Origin: Candidatus Staskawiczbacteria bacterium
GTDB taxonomy: Bacteria > Patescibacteriota > Minisyncoccia > Minisyncoccales > Staskawiczbacteraceae
Assembly (NCBI GenBank): GCA_026395195.1
Contig: JAPLZD010000077.1
Coordinates: forward strand, 1 to 5,159
Direction: 5' to 3'
DNA: 5,159 nt
Part shown: piece after piece, positions 4,968-5,159 of the stretch
How positions within the stretch are numbered: the stretch's first letter is position 1
Layout of the letters: the number at the start of each line of letters is the position of its first letter
Position numbers and translations under genes: made by a program
Notes under the pieces: generated by a model
What the model was told of the DNA's origin: nothing
The model's input: only the letters and a program-made list of their open reading frames with translations
Database searches by the model: none

Positions 4968-5159
4968 GAACTTTAATCCATCCGCCCAGCATTCTGCCTA
5001 TTTCATCCAGTCTTTCAGAAAGCAAAACATATTTTTTATTGTCCAATGATTTTATCTCCCACGCTATCTGCAAAAAGAATTTTAACAAATCTAATTTTAC
5101 GGAAGCGCCCTTAAGAGAGATAAGCTTTTCCACTTTATCCGAGTAACTCGCTCTTATTA
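4960..5159 (-). CDS. avd: Avd-like four-helix-bundle protein of a diversity-generating retroelement (C-terminal part)
   Basis: Only the last 65 codons are in the window; the gene enters from the right edge on the minus strand and stops at 4960-4962. The product has two amphipathic helices: one containing KLDLLKFFLQIAWEIKSLD, the next KKYVLLSERLDEIGRMLGGW, ending WIKVLK. The word LDEIGRMLGGW and the preceding LLKF-LQ-AWEIK helix are characteristic of DGR accessory proteins (Avd), related to the four-helix-bundle/23S-rRNA-intervening-sequence family. Known: Avd forms a positively charged pentameric barrel, binds the reverse transcriptase and template RNA, and is needed for mutagenic retrohoming. 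Inference: the reverse transcriptase gene lies further right. The gene is convergent with the target gene and AT-rich like the housekeeping genes. The alternative, a plain four-helix-bundle protein with no DGR role, is less likely given the VR-like sequences beside it. Confidence 0.8.
   Translation of the reverse strand, partial: IRASYSDKVEKLISLKGASVKLDLLKFFLQIAWEIKSLDNKKYVLLSERLDEIGRMLGGWIKVLK

Noticed and set aside
4732..4968. 78-codon plus-strand frame as an ordinary gene
   Set aside because: Starts with TTG without a ribosome binding site, lacks any N-terminal domain, and runs through an intrinsic terminator to a stop overlapping the avd stop. Treated as a repeat-like element instead.
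4960..5159. Right-edge gene as a 23S rRNA intervening-sequence protein
   Set aside because: Same fold family, but there is no rRNA gene nearby and the LDEIGRMLGGW ending with VR-like neighbours fits DGR Avd better.
1..5159. tRNA genes, rRNA, CRISPR array, insertion sequence or phage integration site
   Set aside because: No cloverleaf, no regularly spaced repeats, no transposase and no terminal inverted repeats were found on either strand by eye.

Overview
The window looks like chromosomal DNA of a Patescibacteria (CPR) bacterium, Parcubacteria-like. This rests on a CPR-style TatD and a CPR-style leucyl-tRNA synthetase, both AT-rich and encoded as stand-alone genes with intrinsic terminators. 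tatD ends in TGA and neither large gene has an in-frame TGA, so the standard bacterial code (11) applies, not the recoded Gracilibacteria/Absconditabacteria code.

Layout, left to right. (1) A GC-rich csrA (78-293) with a structured leader carrying three GGA motifs and its own terminator. (2) AT-rich tatD (384-1202) with a terminator. (3) AT-rich leuS (1307-3757) with its own extended -10 promoter. (4) A consensus extended -10 sigma70-type promoter (3741-3769) embedded in the end of leuS, a leader of about 135 nt with a 21-bp hairpin (3803-3851), a strong Shine-Dalgarno, and a GC-rich 181-codon gene (3912-4457). The last ~43 codons of that gene are strikingly adenine-poor and Trp/Gly/Arg/Asp-rich. 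A strong terminator follows at 4519-4559. (5) A stretch without a convincing gene (4560-4937) holding an inverted repeat, an imperfect direct repeat and a second variable-repeat-like sequence that has no host gene. (6) A terminator and, convergent to everything else, the C-terminal 65 codons of an Avd/four-helix-bundle protein on the minus strand, cut by the right edge.

The most interesting reading is that the right third (about 3741-5159) is part of a diversity-generating retroelement (DGR). It would comprise a target protein with an A-depleted C-terminal variable region (VR), an orphan template-like or variable-like repeat, and the accessory protein Avd. The reverse transcriptase and the template repeat for the 3912-4457 gene are not in the window and would be expected beyond the right edge. 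csrA, tatD and leuS are separate units. A regulatory link from CsrA to the DGR target is only a speculation, based on a GGA motif in the target's ribosome binding site.
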